DNA of 13,556 bases from an uncultured Clostridium sp. (GTDB lineage: Bacteria; Bacillota; Clostridia; Lachnospirales; Lachnospiraceae): NCBI GenBank assembly GCA_958349075.1, contig CATWBR010000068.1, forward strand, positions 1 through 13,556, written 5' to 3'. The position numbers were made by a program, and so were the translations under genes. This document shows positions 1-6,642 of the stretch, piece by piece (position 1 is the stretch's first letter; every line of letters starts with the position of its first letter). Below the pieces are notes generated by a model. The model made no database searches and was not told the DNA's origin. It was given only the letters and a program-made list of their open reading frames with translations.

Positions 1-3
1 GTC

Positions 4-9
4 TATAAT
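4..9 (+). promoter_or_regulatory. -10 box of the AraC-family gene
   Basis: A perfect TATAAT lies 30 bases before the start codon at 40, leaving room for a leader of about 20-25 bases. The matching -35 box would lie outside the window, so only half the promoter is visible. The ribosome binding site AGGAG is at 28-32. Confidence 0.55.
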
Positions 10-39
10 TTTCTTAACATCTCAATCAGGAGTAATATT

Positions 40-873
40 ATGAGCAGTAACCGCTTTATTTTAAAAAATCACGACGGCCAGAAACTGACCGGCAGTCTCT
101 TATATGTATCCACTTCCAAGTACGAAGATGACTGGCAGAGCATCCCTCATATCCATCATTTTTCAGAACTTATCTACATCACGGCGGGCAGGGGCCGCTT
201 TATTCTGGAGGGTGAGGAATACCCGGTGGCCGAGGGCGATCTCATCATTATCCCCCCGGATATGGAACATACGGAGCGCTCCGTTCCCCTTTATCCGCTG
301 GAATATATCGTAGTTGGGGTAAACGGCGTTTCCTTCCGGGACAGCAAATGCCTGGAACGCTATTTTATCTGCCACTACGGTACGGATCCGGACCTTCTCT
401 CGGTGCTTTTGCTTCTTTTGGAGGAAGCGGAAAGCGAGGAAGACTACTCCGGCTCCGCCTGTCAGGCTCTTCTGGAAGTTTTAATGATTCGTATCGCGCG
501 CAGGCAGAATCTCCTGCCCACACACTACACCGCTTCCAGGATGACAAAGGAATGCAGCCAGATTAAGCGGTATCTGGATTCCAACTACGCGGACAATATC
601 ACATTGGATCAGTTGGCGTCCCTGGCGCATATGAGCAAATACTATCTTGTTCACGCATTTACGCGGTATACGGGCCTGTCTCCGATCAACTACCTGAACG
701 CCCGGAGAATTGCAATCAGCAGGGAACTGCTGGCCACAACCGATCATTCCATTGCCCAGATAGCCTCACTGGCAGGTTTCTCCTCCCAATCGTATTTTGC
801 CCAGGTTTTTAAGCGCGAGGTTGGTAAATCACCCGTCCAGTACAGGAAAGAGGGGCCTATCAAAAGTATCTGA
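40..873 (+). CDS. AraC-family transcriptional regulator with N-terminal cupin sensor domain
   Basis: This 277-residue protein is a DNA-binding transcription factor of the usual two-part AraC build. The N-terminal part (about residues 30-100) is a cupin sensor, with a histidine-rich HIHHFSELIYI stretch at 37-47 and the AEGDLIIIPP turn near 64-73 typical of sugar-responsive members. The C-terminal 100 residues (about 172-272) hold the paired helix-turn-helix motifs, with DQLASLAHMSKYYLVHAF as the first and IAQIASLAGFSSQSYFAQVFK as the second, ending in the family's GKSPVQYRK. Length is normal and an AGGAG site lies 7 bases before the ATG. No transporter or sugar enzyme is beside it inside the window, so its inducer and targets cannot be named; they may lie to the left of position 1. 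No clear terminator follows it. Confidence 0.92.
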   Translation: MSSNRFILKNHDGQKLTGSLLYVSTSKYEDDWQSIPHIHHFSELIYITAGRGRFILEGEEYPVAEGDLIIIPPDMEHTERSVPLYPLEYIVVGVNGVSFRDSKCLERYFICHYGTDPDLLSVLLLLLEEAESEEDYSGSACQALLEVLMIRIARRQNLLPTHYTASRMTKECSQIKRYLDSNYADNITLDQLASLAHMSKYYLVHAFTRYTGLSPINYLNARRIAISRELLATTDHSIAQIASLAGFSSQSYFAQVFKREVGKSPVQYRKEGPIKSI

Positions 874-942
874 AGAAATTTTTACAAATATTAAGAGTAA
901 ATTGCCATAGCCATACATCATTTTATGAGTAATGAAATACAA

Positions 943-999
943 TATAATCAATGTATGATAAATTGGTTCTACAACTAAATTGTGTAAGTTTGTAGAACC
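943..999 (+). promoter_or_regulatory. Promoter -10 box and inverted-repeat operator before the XRE regulator
   Basis: A perfect TATAAT at 943-948 has no good -35 box at the normal distance. Just downstream GGTTCTACAA (965-974) and TTGTAGAACC (990-999) form a perfect 10-bp inverted repeat. A second short repeat, ACAA (971-974) with TTGT (980-983), shares the left arm. The right arm abuts the ribosome binding site GGAGGTGAT. A protein bound here, or the hairpin in the RNA, would block transcription or translation of the regulator. Autoregulation is inferred from position. Confidence 0.5.
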
Positions 1000-1011
1000 G
1001 GAGGTGATGGC

Positions 1012-1404
1012 ATGGGAATTGTCGGTGAACGTCTCCGTCTTTTGCGTGAAAAGAACGGCAAGACTCAGGAGGATATCTCCCGGGTCATTGGCACAACACA
1101 GCAGATTTACTCACGTTACGAAACCAGTAAAACGGAGCTCCCTGTCCGGCATTTACTTAACCTGTCCTCCTACTATAATGTCAGTACGGATTTCCTTCTA
1201 GGCCGCATAGATTATCCCAAGATCCCTCCTGAATTTTCCAATTATCTGATTCAGAATGTCACTATTGGCGATTTTGTCTGCCGAATCGATTCTTTCAGCG
1301 GCAAATCAAAGAGGCAGCTGGTGGATTATGTTAACTATCTCACCTATCTGGAAAATACCGAAAAACTGAAGAAAGATGAAAAGCCAAAGAATCTTCCTCA
1401 ATGA
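1012..1404 (+). CDS. Small XRE/Cro-C1-type helix-turn-helix regulator
   Basis: This 130-residue protein is a probable repressor of the XRE family. Residues 6-63 form the five-helix DNA-binding domain: LRLLREKNGKTQEDISRVIG gives helices 1-2, and TTQQIYSRYETSKTELPVRHL gives the recognition helix and following turn. It ends with the YNVSTDFLLGR signature of the family. The C-terminal half (66-130) is hydrophilic, has no recognised domain and probably serves for dimerisation or ligand sensing. An almost ideal GGAGGTGAT ribosome binding site decides the start. The inverted repeat just before it suggests autorepression. The gene stands alone between the AraC gene and a terminator, so a prophage origin is possible but unsupported: no phage gene is visible nearby. 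Confidence 0.88.
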   Translation: MGIVGERLRLLREKNGKTQEDISRVIGTTQQIYSRYETSKTELPVRHLLNLSSYYNVSTDFLLGRIDYPKIPPEFSNYLIQNVTIGDFVCRIDSFSGKSKRQLVDYVNYLTYLENTEKLKKDEKPKNLPQ

Positions 1405-1447
1405 AGAAATCCTTTTCAGCAGGACAGGCCGGCGGCGGCAGATAAAA

Positions 1448-1479
1448 AGGCAGATGTTCCATACTCAGAACATCTGCCT
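1448..1479. terminator. Bidirectional intrinsic terminator between the XRE and ABC-F genes
   Basis: AGGCAGATGTTC (1448-1459) and GAACATCTGCCT (1468-1479) form a perfect 12-bp stem with an 8-base loop. It is followed by CTTTTATTTATTATTTTT on the plus strand and preceded by AAAA (TTTT on the minus strand). It sits between two convergent genes and can serve both. Confidence 0.9.
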
Positions 1480-1518
1480 CTTTTATTTATTATTTTTGAG
1501 TCACGGTTACGGTACAAA

Positions 1519-3156
1519 TCAGTCGTCCTCTTCCTGGCTGTCTGTAATTGTAAATACCTGACGTTTTCTGGCCATCTCATCGCTTGCCAGATATTCGTCG
1601 TATGTGGTAATCTTATCGATCAGCTTACCGTTCACAATTTCCATGATATGGTTTGCCGTTGTCTCCACAATCTGATGGTCACGTGATGAGAAAATAATTA
1701 CGCCCTGGAATTTGGTCATACCGTTATTGAGTGCCGTGATGGACTCCATGTCCAGATGGTCGGTCGGCTCATCAAGGATCAGCACGTTGGCTCCGGAGAT
1801 CATCATCTTGGAAAGCATACAGCGGACTTTCTCTCCACCGGAAAGAACTTTTACCTTTTTCACTCCATCCTCACCGGCAAACAGCATTCTGCCCAGGAAA
1901 CCGCGGACATATGTTACATCCTTAACCGGAGAGTACTGGGTCAGCCAGTCCACAATCGTGTCGTCATTATCAAACTCAGCGCTGTTATCCTTCGGGAAAT
2001 ATGCCTGGGATGTGGTCAGTCCCCATTTATAGCTTCCCTCGTCCGGCTCCATCTCGCCTGCCAGAATCTTAAACAGTACCGTCTTGGCCTGCTCATTCGG
2101 GCCGACCAGGGCAACCTTGTCTTCCCTGTTCAGGATAAATGAAATTCCGTCTAAAATCTTTACTCCGTCGATTGTCTTCGAAAGGTTTTCCACGGTCAGC
2201 ACTTCGTTGCCGATTTCGCGCTCCGGCCTGAAATCAATATATGGATATTTACGGCTGGACGGCCTGATCTCATCCAGTTCAATTTTTTCAAGCGCTTTCT
2301 TTCTGGAAGTAGCCTGTTTGGACTTGGAGGCATTGGCCGAGAAACGCTGGATGAATTCCTGCAGTTCCTTAATCTTCTCTTCCTTCTTCTTGTTGGCTTC
2401 CTTCATCTGCTTAATCATAAGCTGACTGGACTCATACCAGAAATCATAGTTTCCTGCGTAAAGCTGGATCTTGCCGTAGTCGATATCGGCAATCTGGGTG
2501 CAGACCTTGTTTAAGAAGTACCGGTCATGGGATACCACGATTACCGTATTCTCAAAGTTAATCAGGAATTCCTCCAGCCAGGCGATAGCGTCCAGATCCA
2601 AATGGTTGGTCGGCTCATCCAGCAGCAGGATATCCGGGTTTCCGAATAACGCCTGGGCCAGAAGGACCTTTACCTTCTGGGCGCCGTTTAAATCGCCCAT
2701 CATTTTATAATGGTAATCCGTATCAATACCAAGTCCGTTCAGCATATTGGCGGCGTCTGATTCCGCCTCCCAGCCGTTCATCGTGGCAAACTCACCCTCC
2801 AGATCGGCGGCCTTGATTCCATCTTCATCGGTGAAGTCTTCCTTCATGTAAATTGCTTCTTTTTCTTTCATTATCTCATACAGTCTGGCATTTCCCATGA
2901 TAACGGTGTCCAGAACCGTATAGGCATCATATTTAAAATGGTCCTGCTGCAGGAAGGAAAGTCTCTGTCCCGCGGTGATAACAACCTCTCCGCTGGTCGG
3001 TTCAAGCTGCCCGGACAGGATTCTTAAAAACGTAGATTTACCGGCTCCGTTGGCGCCGATCATTCCATAACAGTTTCCCTCGACAAATTTAATGCTGACA
3101 TCTTCAAACAATGCCTTCTTGCCTACACGTAACGTTACATTACTTGTACTAATCAT
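1519..3156 (-). CDS. ABC-F family ATPase, YbiT/YkpA-like
   Basis: This 545-residue soluble protein has two ATP-binding cassettes and no membrane segment, the mark of ABC-F ribosome-associated factors. Cassette 1 has Walker A GANGAGKST (34-42), a divergent signature LNGAQ (156-160), Walker B ILLLDE (176-181) and VSHDR (208-212). A charged coiled-coil linker (about 245-300) follows, rich in K and E; in this family it reaches toward the peptidyl-transferase centre. Cassette 2 has an abnormal Walker A GPNEQAKT (352-359), a good signature LSGGE (438-442), Walker B LILDEPTDHLD (459-469) and FSSRDHQ in place of the usual SHDR switch. Its length and the NNGMTKF and FPKDNSAEF segments fit the YbiT/YkpA branch rather than known resistance factors, so a translation housekeeping role is the better guess. 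The ATG is preceded by AAAGGG on the minus strand. It has its own promoter and a bidirectional terminator. Confidence 0.9.
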   Translation of the reverse strand: MISTSNVTLRVGKKALFEDVSIKFVEGNCYGMIGANGAGKSTFLRILSGQLEPTSGEVVITAGQRLSFLQQDHFKYDAYTVLDTVIMGNARLYEIMKEKEAIYMKEDFTDEDGIKAADLEGEFATMNGWEAESDAANMLNGLGIDTDYHYKMMGDLNGAQKVKVLLAQALFGNPDILLLDEPTNHLDLDAIAWLEEFLINFENTVIVVSHDRYFLNKVCTQIADIDYGKIQLYAGNYDFWYESSQLMIKQMKEANKKKEEKIKELQEFIQRFSANASKSKQATSRKKALEKIELDEIRPSSRKYPYIDFRPEREIGNEVLTVENLSKTIDGVKILDGISFILNREDKVALVGPNEQAKTVLFKILAGEMEPDEGSYKWGLTTSQAYFPKDNSAEFDNDDTIVDWLTQYSPVKDVTYVRGFLGRMLFAGEDGVKKVKVLSGGEKVRCMLSKMMISGANVLILDEPTDHLDMESITALNNGMTKFQGVIIFSSRDHQIVETTANHIMEIVNGKLIDKITTYDEYLASDEMARKRQVFTITDSQEEDD

Positions 3157-3200
3157 ATTGATTCCCTTTCATAATTAACTGCTTTATAATGACTGACTGT

Positions 3201-3251
3201 TTATTCCCGTTCACTGACAAACTGCAGGGATAGAAAAAGAGGCTTTTTCAT
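3201..3251 (-). CDS. Possible 16-residue leader peptide in the ABC-F mRNA leader
   Basis: Between the ABC-F promoter and its start codon lies a short reading frame, MKKPLFLSLQFVSERE followed by TAA, with a GGGAGGGG purine tract 1-4 bases upstream of its ATG. Its first codons lie in a small hairpin (stem AGGGGC with GCCTCT, one G-U pair) followed directly by five T residues, which resembles an attenuator. Leader peptides that sense stalled ribosomes are known before several ABC-F genes. Whether this one is translated is inference; the spacing of the ribosome binding site is short and the hairpin weak. Confidence 0.35.
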   Translation of the reverse strand: MKKPLFLSLQFVSERE

Positions 3252-3274
3252 GCCCCTCCCGCTGCGTCTCTTCT

Positions 3275-3302
3275 ATTTTACAGGAAAATAATTATTTTGC
3301 AA
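3275..3302 (-). promoter_or_regulatory. Promoter of the ABC-F gene
   Basis: On the minus strand TTGCAA (3297-3302) and TAAAAT (3275-3280) are separated by 16 bases, part of which is the palindrome AAAATAATTATTTT (3285-3298). Transcription would begin near 3268 and give a leader of about 110 bases. Confidence 0.6.
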
Positions 3303-3311
3303 GACTGATTT

Positions 3312-3342
3312 CGCAAAATCCCTGAAAAACAAGGGTTTTGCG
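3312..3342. repeat. Hairpin between the ABC-F promoter and repeat copy 1
   Basis: CGCAAAATCCCT (3312-3323) pairs with AGGGTTTTGCG (3332-3342) around one bulged T, giving an 11-bp stem. No T run follows on either strand, so it is not a convincing terminator. It lies directly upstream of the ABC-F -35 box and directly before the first conserved base of repeat copy 1. Its role is unknown. Confidence 0.45.
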
Positions 3343-3343
3343 G

Positions 3344-3678
3344 CAATCCCACTCCCCCACACTTGACGAAAGAGACAATCAGCCTCTGAAGCTGACGGAC
3401 GGGGCAACACCTTCCCTGAGTCTTCAGTCCCGTCGACAACCTGCCCGGGGGAAGGAGGAGAAAAACTTTCCGAAGGGTGACCTTGAAGCCCGCCGGTGCT
3501 TAGACGGCGTTTTTTGACGTCTTAGCATCCGCTGTGCGCTTCACAAGCGGGAGCGAGTCCCCGCAGGAATTTTTTTCTCCGGATTCCCCTCACCACACCC
3601 TACAAACCGGGACTGAAGACTCATAAACACCATCCCACTCCCCCGTCCGCCATCTTACAGAAGCGTCCTCACATCTCA
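3344..3678 (+). repeat. Structured repeat, copy 1 (full length, about 335 bp)
   Basis: This non-coding element is built of nested inverted repeats. The outer stem is CGGACGGGG (3396-3404) with CCCCGTCCG (3641-3649). The main stem is GAGTCTTCAGTCCCG (3418-3432) with CGGGACTGAAGACTC (3608-3622), 15 perfect pairs. Next come GGGGAA (3448-3453) with TTCCCC (3584-3589), and GGAGAAAAA (3457-3465) with TTTTTCTCC (3572-3580). The central domain has TTCC with GGAA, then GGG-GAC with GTCCC, a 10-position stem (3497-3506 with 3518-3527) with one T-T mismatch, and crossing pairs TGAAG (3484-3488)/CTTCA (3539-3543) and CCCGC (3489-3493)/GCGGG (3547-3551). It starts with CAATCCC and ends with GTCCTCACATCTCA, both conserved in the other copies. 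It lies between the divergent ABC-F and BMP genes and carries no reading frame. Confidence 0.85.
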
Positions 3679-3693
3679 ACTAATCTTCCCTCA

Positions 3694-3722
3694 TTGCGCC
3701 CTCTGTCCACCTGTGCTATACT
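3694..3722 (+). promoter_or_regulatory. Promoter of the BMP-domain gene
   Basis: TTGCGC (3694-3699) and TATACT (3717-3722) are 17 bases apart, and TGC directly before the -10 box makes it an extended -10 promoter. It begins 15 bases after the end of repeat copy 1. The gene starts at 3773 with AGGAGG at 3761-3766. Confidence 0.6.
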
Positions 3723-3772
3723 CAAACCAACAAAAATTTCCGGCTTTGCGAATTCCAGACAGGAGGTCCCCT

Positions 3773-5704
3773 ATGTCTTATGATGATTATTCAAAAGCCT
3801 ATAAAGCAGGAAAAAAGGAATACCAGCGCCATCTTTCGGAGGGCAGCTATCCCTACCTGCAGGCCCTTGATGAAAGTATTTCCCATATCGATATTGTTTC
3901 CGAGGTGCGGCTCGGACTGCAGCAGATTCCGGCTGAGCTTATTGCCGGGACGAGAAGCATCGGCAGACGGACGGCATTTGCCCCGAATTATATGCCTCTT
4001 CTGGATCCTCATTCAGAATTTGCCTCCAAATGGATTAATCTCTGTGATTCCCATCTGAAGGAGGGGATCCGTGAGCCCGTGACCGCCTGCGAATTCATGG
4101 GGCGTTTTTACATCATGGAGGGTAATAAACGGGTCAGTGTACTGAAATATTTTGACTCCCCCTTTATCCCCGCCGTTGTAACCCGGCTGATTCCGAGGCG
4201 GACGAAAGAGACGGACAATATCATCTACTATGAGTATATGAATTTCCACCGGCTGACCAACATCAACTATGTTCTGTTCGGCCGGGAGGGCGGTTTTACC
4301 CGCCTGGCCGCCGCCGTGGCCGGTGACAGTAAGACGGTATGGTCTGAGGAGATGCGGATGGATTTTGCCGCAGCCTATGTGAAATTCCGCAGCGCCTACA
4401 TAGCCAGCGGCGGTTCCCGGCTCCCCGTTAAAACCGGTGATGCCCTTTTGTCCTATATTGAAATATATGGCTATGCGTCGCTTCTTAACGATCCGTCGTC
4501 CAAAGTGAAAGAGAACATGGCGAAAATCTGGGATGAATTTACACTTCTCAAGGAAAAGCAGTCCGTGGAACTGGTCATGGATCCCGTGGACGCCTCGCCC
4601 AGAAAAAAATTGATCGACATCCTGCTTCCACCTTCCCCAAAACAGGTCAGGATTGCGTTTATCCACTCCAAGAACGCCGCCACATCAAGCTGGACCTACG
4701 CCCATGAACTGGGCAGACGCCATGTGGAAGAGATTTTCAAGGGGCAGGCCGAGACAATCTGTATCGACAACGTAACCGCGGGGGAGGATGCCCAGGCGGC
4801 AATCAAAAAAGCCATCGATGCCGGGTGCGGCATTATTTTCACCACCACTCCCGAATTTATTCCCGCCAGCCTGAAAGCGGCGGTGGAATACCCGGACGTC
4901 AGGATCCTGAACTGTTCGCTGAATACCTCCCACCGCTATATCAGGACCTATTATGGGAGGATGTATGAGGCGAAGTTTCTCTGCGGAATGATCGCCGGTT
5001 CCCTGGCGGACAATAACCACATTGGTTACATTGCCGATTATCCGATATACGGTATGACGGCCAATATCAACGCATTCGCCCTGGGCGCCCGGATGGTGAA
5101 CCCCAGAGCCGAGATTTACCTGAAATGGTCCACGGTAAAAGAGGATGATATTGTCGAATACTTCAGAAAACACCATATTTCCTATATATCCAGCCAGGAT
5201 ATGATTATCCCGCGGTTCGCTTCCCGGCAGTTCGGCCTGTACCGCTTTGAGAACGCGGCGGACGGCAGCACACCGTTTAACGCGGCCACACCGCTGTGGA
5301 ACTGGGGGAAGTTCTACGAGAAAATCATCGGCAGTATCATCAGCGGATCCTGGGATGAGAACGATTCCTCCGACAGCAGGGCCCTGAACTACTGGTGGGG
5401 CCTGTCGGCCGGGGTTGTGGATATCATTTACACCCAGAACCTTGCTCCCGGCACAAAAAAGCTGGTGGAATTCATGCGCCGGGCCGTGGAATCAGGTTCA
5501 TTCCATCCATTTTCCGGAACGCTGTATTCCCAGGACGGTATGGTTCAAAAGGACGACGATCACATCCTCACACCCGAGGAGATTATCACGATGGACTGGC
5601 TGGCGGACAATATTATAGGCGCCATCCCCGATTTTGAGATGCTGGCCGACGAGGCCCGGCCGGTTGTCCGGCTGCAGGGACTCCGCAAACCCAAAGACAT
5701 CTGA
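3773..5704 (+). CDS. Signal-less BMP-domain protein with ParB-like N-terminal region
   Basis: The start at 3773 is chosen because AGGAGG lies 6 bases upstream; an ATG at 3713 overlaps the promoter. The 643-residue product has two parts. Residues about 40-145 resemble the ParB/sulfiredoxin-like fold, with the key stretch MEGNKRVSVLKYF at 115-127 where that fold has its nucleotide-binding GxxR motif. Residues about 291-600 are a BMP (PnrA-like) periplasmic-binding-protein fold, the type that binds purine nucleosides in ABC importers: SSWTYAHELGRRHVEE (305-320), IIFTTTPEFI (354-363), RTYYGRMYEAKFLCGMIAG (391-409). There is no signal peptide, lipobox or membrane segment, so it should stay in the cytoplasm, unlike transport-linked BMP proteins. 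No ABC transporter genes are beside it. A cytoplasmic nucleoside-sensing role is inferred. The region 146-290 between the two parts is helical-looking and unassigned. Related proteins are commonly labelled BMP-family substrate-binding proteins. Confidence 0.88.
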   Translation: MSYDDYSKAYKAGKKEYQRHLSEGSYPYLQALDESISHIDIVSEVRLGLQQIPAELIAGTRSIGRRTAFAPNYMPLLDPHSEFASKWINLCDSHLKEGIREPVTACEFMGRFYIMEGNKRVSVLKYFDSPFIPAVVTRLIPRRTKETDNIIYYEYMNFHRLTNINYVLFGREGGFTRLAAAVAGDSKTVWSEEMRMDFAAAYVKFRSAYIASGGSRLPVKTGDALLSYIEIYGYASLLNDPSSKVKENMAKIWDEFTLLKEKQSVELVMDPVDASPRKKLIDILLPPSPKQVRIAFIHSKNAATSSWTYAHELGRRHVEEIFKGQAETICIDNVTAGEDAQAAIKKAIDAGCGIIFTTTPEFIPASLKAAVEYPDVRILNCSLNTSHRYIRTYYGRMYEAKFLCGMIAGSLADNNHIGYIADYPIYGMTANINAFALGARMVNPRAEIYLKWSTVKEDDIVEYFRKHHISYISSQDMIIPRFASRQFGLYRFENAADGSTPFNAATPLWNWGKFYEKIIGSIISGSWDENDSSDSRALNYWWGLSAGVVDIIYTQNLAPGTKKLVEFMRRAVESGSFHPFSGTLYSQDGMVQKDDDHILTPEEIITMDWLADNIIGAIPDFEMLADEARPVVRLQGLRKPKDI

Positions 5705-5911
5705 GGCGGTGTAAAGCTCCAAAGGCAATATCACACTCCGGGGTATACCACGGCACCATATGGGGCTCTAAAGGTAATACCGCATAAAAACGATACCAGA
5801 CACAGTAACCCATGGTTCCTGTACTGTACCGCCCCGCCCAATCCGGCCGGGCTGAGGACGGCAGGCATCCGACGGGATACGGATTCAGAATAACATACGA
5901 GGATTTTATAA
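5705..5911. other. Intergenic gap with a 17-bp imperfect direct repeat
   Basis: GCTCCAAAGGCAATATC (5716-5732) recurs as GCTCTAAAGGTAATACC (5765-5781), 49 bases apart, with three differences that are all C/T changes. GGTATACC (5742-5749) is palindromic. No terminator for the BMP gene and no convincing promoter for the next gene were found. GAGG at 5899-5902 is the next gene's ribosome binding site. Confidence 0.4.
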
Positions 5912-6523
5912 ATGAAAATACTGACACTGGCTGACGAGGAGTCCAAATCCCTCTGGGATTATTTTGAGAAATCAAAGCTGGACGGGGTCGATCTTATCAT
6001 TTCCTGTGGTGACTTAGCCCCGCAGTACCTCTCCTTTCTGGCCACGTTTACGCACGCTCCGGTGCTCTATGTTCATGGCAACCACGACGACTGCTATGAA
6101 CAGACGCCGCCGGAAGGCTGCATCTGCATTGAAGATAAAATTTACAACTACAAAGGTATCCGGATCCTGGGTCTGGGCGGCTCCATGCGCTACCGCGACG
6201 GCGTCCACCAGTACACCCAGGGTGCCATGAACCGGCGCGTCTCCAGACTCTGGCCCAAACTGGCCATCAGCCGCGGCTTTGATATTCTCGTATCCCACGC
6301 CCCGGCCTACGGCCTAAACGACGGGGAGGATCTCCCGCACACCGGCTTCCAGGCATTTAACAGGCTGATGGACAAATACAAACCGGCCTACTTTATCCAT
6401 GGCCATGTCCACGCAAATTATGGGGGGAATTTCAAGCGGAATTCCGTTTATGGTGATACCACGGTAATAAATGCCTATGAGCGATGTCTGGTGGACTATG
6501 AGGATAAAGAAAAAACAAAATAA
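5912..6523 (+). CDS. Calcineurin-like metallophosphoesterase
   Basis: This 203-residue cytoplasmic protein belongs to the binuclear-metal phosphoesterase superfamily. Most of the family motifs are present in order: GDL (33-35), GNHDD (56-60), SHAP (128-131) and HGHVH (163-167). The first motif, normally DxH at the end of the first strand, reads LADEES (7-11 region), so Asp8 is present but the usual histidine is replaced by glutamate. Its substrate (phosphodiester, phosphoprotein or nucleotide) cannot be told from sequence. GAGG lies 9 bases before the ATG. It follows the BMP gene by 207 bases and ends inside the stem of a terminator, so the two genes may or may not share a transcript. Confidence 0.87.
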   Translation: MKILTLADEESKSLWDYFEKSKLDGVDLIISCGDLAPQYLSFLATFTHAPVLYVHGNHDDCYEQTPPEGCICIEDKIYNYKGIRILGLGGSMRYRDGVHQYTQGAMNRRVSRLWPKLAISRGFDILVSHAPAYGLNDGEDLPHTGFQAFNRLMDKYKPAYFIHGHVHANYGGNFKRNSVYGDTTVINAYERCLVDYEDKEKTK

Positions 6524-6567
6524 CGGACAGGACTGAAGGTAAATCGGCCTCTTTAGTCCTGTCCGTT
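6522..6567. terminator. Bidirectional intrinsic terminator
   Basis: AACGGACAGGACT (6522-6534) and AGTCCTGTCCGTT (6555-6567) form a perfect 13-bp stem that starts within the phosphoesterase stop codon. TTTT (6566-6569) lies at its downstream foot, and a long A-rich run (T-rich on the minus strand) at the other. It closes both the plus-strand phosphoesterase and the minus-strand cluster. Confidence 0.88.
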
Positions 6568-6642
6568 TTGCGTTTAAATTCTGAATTTTTCTTACTGTGC
6601 CACCGGGCTTTCGGCTTTCCTGATTCCGTCACCAACTCCCGG

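Noticed and set aside
1519..3156. ABC-F gene as an antibiotic resistance determinant
   Set aside because: Sequence features fit the YbiT/YkpA housekeeping branch. No resistance-type linker or neighbouring mobile gene was seen, so resistance is not claimed.
3713..3772. ATG at 3713 as the BMP-protein start
   Set aside because: It overlaps the extended -10 promoter and has no ribosome binding site, while the ATG at 3773 has AGGAGG at ideal spacing.
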